From contig DATJYL010000216.1 in the NCBI GenBank assembly GCA_035499655.1, positions 1-53,045 of the forward strand: 53,045 bases of DNA. Direction: 5' to 3'. This document shows, piece by piece, positions 49,669-53,045 of this stretch. Each line of letters starts with the position of its first letter. The stretch's first letter is position 1. Below the pieces are notes generated by a model. That model did no database searches, was not told the origin of the DNA, and saw nothing but the letters and a program-made list of their open reading frames with translations. Source of the stretch: Pirellulales bacterium. Its GTDB lineage: Bacteria > Planctomycetota > Planctomycetia > Pirellulales > JADZDJ01. The position numbers were made by a program, and so were the translations under genes.

Positions 49669-50617
49669 CGAATTCGTCGGACGGTTAACGCAGATGGCCG
49701 AGCGCGATGCGCGCATCATGCTTGTGACCGGCGATTTGGGATTTGGCGTATTGACCGAATTTGCACGGCGTTTCCCCAGGCAGTTCGTCAACGCCGGCGT
49801 GGCCGAGCAGAACATGACGTCGCTGGCCACCGGGCTGGCGTTGGAAGGATACATCGTATTCACCTACTCGATCGCCAACTTCGCCTTCATGCGGTGCCTG
49901 GAGCAAATTCGCAATGATGCGGCTTACCATCGGGCGAATGTGAACGTGGTGGCGATCGGCGGCGGGTTGAGTTATGGCCAACTGGGCGTATCGCACCATG
50001 CCACCGAGGATATTAGCATCATGCGGGCCATCCCCGAACTTATGGTCGTTTGCCCTGGCGATGCTTGGGAGGCGGCCGAGGCCGCGGAGGCGGTCGCCCA
50101 GCAACCTGGCGCCAGCTACATTCGGCTCGATCGCTCGTCCGCTCAGCGGATGGAGCAGCCCGGTGATCAATTTATATTAGGGAAGGCTCGCATAGTGAGA
50201 ACAGGAACGGATGTAGCGCTTTTGGCCGCTGGCGGCATATTAAGCGTGGCCCACGAGGCGGCATCGCAGCTTGCCCTGGAGGGCATTCAATGCCAGGTGA
50301 TCAGCATGCACACGTTGAAGCCGTTTGACGAAGAGGCGGTTTTGGACGCAGCGCGGCAAACCAGCGGCATTGTGACGTTGGAAGAACACACGGTCGACGG
50401 TGGATTGGGCAGCGCCGTGGCGGAGCGGTTGCTGGAACAGAGTTGTATTCCCGGCTTCTTTTATCGCGTTGGATTGCGGGGCGATTTTCCAAGTGTCGTC
50501 GGCTCGCAAGCGTATTTGCGACAATTGTACGGGCTGGACGCCGCCAGCGTGGCGGTTGTCGTAGCCAATTTAGTCAGGGGCCTGTCGGCAAGCGGTCGTC
50601 GCCAGCTTGCCGCGTGA
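49661..50617 (+). CDS. Split transketolase, C-terminal (pyrimidine-binding) half
   Basis: A 318-residue partner of the previous gene. FVNAGVAEQNMTSLATGLALEGYIVFTYSI carries the catalytic Glu that activates ThDP (in AEQN), and GQLGVSHHATEDISIMRAIPEL plus PGDAWEAAEA are typical. The C-terminal domain is present (HTLKPFDEEAVLDAARQTSGIVTLEEHTVDGGLGSAVAE). Both halves are required for activity (known of split transketolases). Stop to next start is 84 bases. Confidence 0.9.
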   Translation: MRDEFVGRLTQMAERDARIMLVTGDLGFGVLTEFARRFPRQFVNAGVAEQNMTSLATGLALEGYIVFTYSIANFAFMRCLEQIRNDAAYHRANVNVVAIGGGLSYGQLGVSHHATEDISIMRAIPELMVVCPGDAWEAAEAAEAVAQQPGASYIRLDRSSAQRMEQPGDQFILGKARIVRTGTDVALLAAGGILSVAHEAASQLALEGIQCQVISMHTLKPFDEEAVLDAARQTSGIVTLEEHTVDGGLGSAVAERLLEQSCIPGFFYRVGLRGDFPSVVGSQAYLRQLYGLDAASVAVVVANLVRGLSASGRRQLAA

Positions 50618-50701
50618 CAGCGCAGTGGCCGCTTGATATCGTTCGGTTCGCGTGAAGCATTGGTTTACAGGGAGCAATTCCTAGGATCGAAGGTTGGCCC
50701 C

Positions 50702-51730
50702 ATGCACTTGTCGTTTCTCGATTATTTAGCCGATCCCACGACGGGCGAACCGTTGCGTCTGAAAATCGCAGAGCAACGCGGCGAATTTGTCGAGGCTGGC
50801 CTCCTGGAATCGGCTGTGCACACTTATCGCATCGTCCGAGGCATTCCACGGTTTGTGGAATATAAAGCGGGCAATTATACGCGGAGCTTTGGATACCAAT
50901 GGCGGAAATGGCCCCGCTTGCAATTCGATTCGGAAAATGTCGGTCGGCCGATGGAGGGATACACCCAGAAGATGTGGGAAAAAATCACCGGCATGGCCGA
51001 CGAGAACGTGAATCTGAACGGCGGCAAGCCCAATGTGAATGGCGCCATACTGGCCGATATCGGTTGCGGGCCGGGAAGGTTTATTGAGGTGGCCCGTACG
51101 AAAGGCGCGCGAGCGATTGGCATCGATTACAGCGCCGCCGTGGAAGTGGCAGAACAGAATTTCAAGCATGACCCGAACGTGTGCATCGTGCAGGCAGATG
51201 CGTTGAACTTGCCGCTCAAGCCGCAGTCTCTGGACGGGGCGTTTTCCATCGGCGTGCTGCATCATACGCCCAATCCCAAGCGCGGCGTCCAGCAAGCATT
51301 TTGTGCAGTTCGCCCCGAGGGCTGGTTTGCCTTGTCCGTATACGGCCAGAACGGGTATTACGATTTTCCTGCGGTTCAATTTTGGCGGAAAGTGTTCAAA
51401 CGCCTGTGGCCGGTTTTGGGACATTATCCGCCGCTAGTCTATACGTACGGCACGGTTCATTTATTTTGGCCAGTGGCGCACTTCGTGCCGCCAGTCGGTC
51501 GGGCAATCCGCGCACTTCTGCCGTTCATCAAGCTGCCCGATTTTCAATGGTCATTGTTGGATACCTTCGATAGCGTGACGCCGTCTTACCAATCGGCACA
51601 TGCCAGCTTTGAGGTATTTAGCTGGCTCAAACAGGCCGGCTTTTCCAATATCGAACCGACGAATTGGGGATTCACTTCGTTTCGAGGGTGCGTATCGCAG
51701 AAGCCTTTAGCTCCCGCCCAAGCGGCATAA
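50702..51730 (+). CDS. Class I SAM-dependent methyltransferase with a Trm112-like N-terminal segment
   Basis: A 342-residue protein. Residues 1-60 (LSFLDYLADPTTGEPLRL ... YRIVRGIPRFV) resemble the zinc-ribbon-like start of bacterial methyltransferases, but the cysteines are absent. The methyltransferase core has ILADIGCGPGRFIEVARTKG (motif I) and SLDGAFSIGVLHHTPNPKRG. Membrane-like hydrophobic stretches occur later (about 230-290). AAGG 8 bases before the ATG at 50702 supports that start. It probably modifies the glycan. It ends the exopolysaccharide block, before MITE copy B and pyrF. Confidence 0.82.
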   Translation: MHLSFLDYLADPTTGEPLRLKIAEQRGEFVEAGLLESAVHTYRIVRGIPRFVEYKAGNYTRSFGYQWRKWPRLQFDSENVGRPMEGYTQKMWEKITGMADENVNLNGGKPNVNGAILADIGCGPGRFIEVARTKGARAIGIDYSAAVEVAEQNFKHDPNVCIVQADALNLPLKPQSLDGAFSIGVLHHTPNPKRGVQQAFCAVRPEGWFALSVYGQNGYYDFPAVQFWRKVFKRLWPVLGHYPPLVYTYGTVHLFWPVAHFVPPVGRAIRALLPFIKLPDFQWSLLDTFDSVTPSYQSAHASFEVFSWLKQAGFSNIEPTNWGFTSFRGCVSQKPLAPAQAA

Positions 51731-51815
51731 TCGTGAATTCCGGTGTCCATTGGCTATTTTGGGCCTGCGACCTAGGGACGAATTTGGGCGTCTTGCTGCA
51801 AAATCTGCTTCCGGG

Positions 51816-51895
51816 AGTGGTGGGACAATTTGAAATTCCGACAGCCGCTTTTCCCGACTGACACAGTCGGGCTATGTTCAAATTGGCCCACTACC
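51816..51895 (-). mobile_element. 80-bp MITE-like palindromic element, copy B
   Basis: Bases 51817-51895 are identical over all 79 positions to the reverse complement of 1142-1220; only the terminal base differs. The 8-bp direct repeat CTTCCGGG flanks it at 51808-51815 and 51896-51903. This differs from the TTACGAAT of copy A, so each copy inserted independently. It lies 86 bp after the last exopolysaccharide gene and 92 bp before pyrF. Confidence 0.85.
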
Positions 51896-51986
51896 CTTCC
51901 GGGTGACCCCTGTGGTGATTTGCCGCTTCGCATTATCATTTTTACAGCCCAAAACGCGAGTTGCATTAGCTTTTCGGTCGCCTGCG

Positions 51987-52955
51987 ATGATTTCCTTCGC
52001 CCAAAAACTTGCCGCAGCGGTGCGAGAAAAGCAAACGCCTGTCGTGGTGGGACTTGATCCGCGCTGGGAATCGTTGCCCGAGGGTTTGCGCCAGCCTTCC
52101 CAAGCACACGGTGACAATGAACCTGTGCAACGGGCGGCCGCCGTCGCTGAGTTTTGCCGGCGAGTGATCGACGTGGTTGCTCCGTTGGTTCCTGCTGTCA
52201 AACCGCAAATTGCGTTTTTTGAACAGCTAGGACCGCCAGGTCTAATGGCTCTTGGGCAAGTCATCGCTCATGCCCGAAAGCGGGAATTGTTGGTCATTGT
52301 CGACGCGAAGCGGAACGACATTGGTTCCACTGCCGAGGCTTATGCCGCAGCTTATTTTGGGCCGCAGGCGGCGTGGCGGGCCGATGCATTGACGGTCAGC
52401 CCATATTTGGGAGACGATAGTTTGACGCCATTTGTTACCGCGGCCGAAGAACATGGGGGTGGAGTGTTTGTGTTGGTGAAAACATCGAATCCCGGCGGCG
52501 GGCAATTTCAAGATTTATCGTGCGAGGGACGGCCCTTGTATCGCCATGTGGCGGAATTTGTTGAACGATTGGCCAGCGACGAAGTTCAGGCCGAAAACCA
52601 GGGCACGGAGAGCGACGGCTACAGCGAAGTTGAATACGGCAGCGTGGGCGCGGTGGTGGGGGCCACCTATCCGGAACAACTCGCTGAATTACGCGCTGGC
52701 ATGCCCCATGCGTGGCTGCTGATTCCCGGTTATGGCAGTCAGGGTGGCACGGCGAAAGATGTCGCGCCTGGATTTGATGCCCAGGGCCTGGGCGCCATTG
52801 TCAACAATTCCCGCGGCATCATTTTCGCGCATCAGCGTGCGGAGTACGCTGGCTTTGGCCCATCGCGCTGGCAGGAAGCGATTGAGGCAGCCACACGAAC
52901 GATGATTGCACAATTGCAAGCGGAAACCCCGGCCGGAAAATTGGTTTCGCATTGA
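51987..52955 (+). CDS. pyrF: Orotidine 5'-phosphate decarboxylase (type 2)
   Basis: A 322-residue enzyme that converts OMP to UMP, the last step of pyrimidine synthesis. The catalytic tetrad motif D106-A-K108-R-N-D111 ([10 protein letters not shown]) is intact, with D24 in VGLDPRW. The later [10 protein letters not shown] phosphate-binding loop and the family's ~320-residue length mark the long (type 2) form found in mycobacteria and planctomycetes. It has [10 protein letters not shown] and SPYLGDDSL. Start ATG at 51987 (MISFAQKL); the frame before it, back to 51903, lacks family sequence. No Shine-Dalgarno is evident. Unrelated to the exopolysaccharide locus except by supplying UMP. Confidence 0.93.
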   Translation: MISFAQKLAAAVREKQTPVVVGLDPRWESLPEGLRQPSQAHGDNEPVQRAAAVAEFCRRVIDVVAPLVPAVKPQIAFFEQLGPPGLMALGQVIAHARKRELLVIVDAKRNDIGSTAEAYAAAYFGPQAAWRADALTVSPYLGDDSLTPFVTAAEEHGGGVFVLVKTSNPGGGQFQDLSCEGRPLYRHVAEFVERLASDEVQAENQGTESDGYSEVEYGSVGAVVGATYPEQLAELRAGMPHAWLLIPGYGSQGGTAKDVAPGFDAQGLGAIVNNSRGIIFAHQRAEYAGFGPSRWQEAIEAATRTMIAQLQAETPAGKLVSH

Positions 52956-53045
52956 AGCGATTCGATCGCTGCGGGTGTGGAAATCGCCGATCAAGCACTG
53001 CTAGCACGCAGCGGGTTGGGAAGTTGCTCTTGACCCGTGCTCCAG
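52956..53045. other. Right-edge intergenic sequence
   Basis: The last 90 bases follow the pyrF stop. No gene start, terminator or repeat is recognised. Confidence 0.4.

Overview
The window looks like a chromosomal segment of a planctomycete, most likely of the Pirellulales. This is inferred from gene content: a plant-like sugar kinase, a Hint-domain secreted protein, a huge Cys/Gly-rich surface barrel, an RGG-rich protein, several secreted hypotheticals, and a Wza/Wzc-type exopolysaccharide locus. Base composition is moderately GC-rich, and near-consensus sigma70-type promoters are visible in several gaps. No marker gene fixes the taxon.

Layout. 1-25 kb is a mosaic of small, mostly unlinked units: a truncated membrane protein running off the left edge, a beta-carbonic anhydrase, a Gfo/Idh/MocA-like oxidoreductase, a galactokinase-family (possibly galacturonokinase) enzyme, a small secreted protein, a two-gene cystathionine gamma-synthase/gamma-lyase operon, a 756-residue surface barrel protein, a C45-type amidohydrolase, AMP nucleosidase, a HEAT/TPR-plus-Hint protein, a ClC chloride transporter with CBS domains, a two-gene arginine-to-ornithine-to-proline catabolic pair, an RGG protein, a HAMP membrane protein, Ogt, and conserved hypotheticals. 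A tRNA-Arg(ACG) lies at 25.7 kb.

26.2-51.7 kb is one large exopolysaccharide/O-antigen-type locus. It contains an initiating sugar-phosphate transferase, three glycosyltransferases, a MOP-family flippase, a polymerase, an O-antigen-ligase/TPR protein, a tyrosine autokinase with a C-terminal Tyr cluster, a Wza-like export lipoprotein and a CpsB-type PHP phosphatase. It also carries sugar-tailoring genes: a 4,6-dehydratase, a DegT aminotransferase, an AsnB amidotransferase, a TylF-type and two other methyltransferases, a hexapeptide acyltransferase and a transketolase split into two overlapping genes. Together these describe a Wzx/Wzy-type pathway making a heavily modified glycan under tyrosine-phosphorylation control. 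pyrF follows at the right end.

The most notable non-coding signal is an 80-bp palindromic element present twice in inverted orientation (1142-1221 and 51816-51895). The two copies are identical over 79 bases, each is flanked by its own 8-bp direct repeat, and each has roughly 19-bp terminal inverted repeats: a MITE caught with its target-site duplications. Other signals are helically phased T-tracts (12401-12484), a possible terminator-ended structured RNA (4712-4885), and paired GC palindromes (4579-4657).
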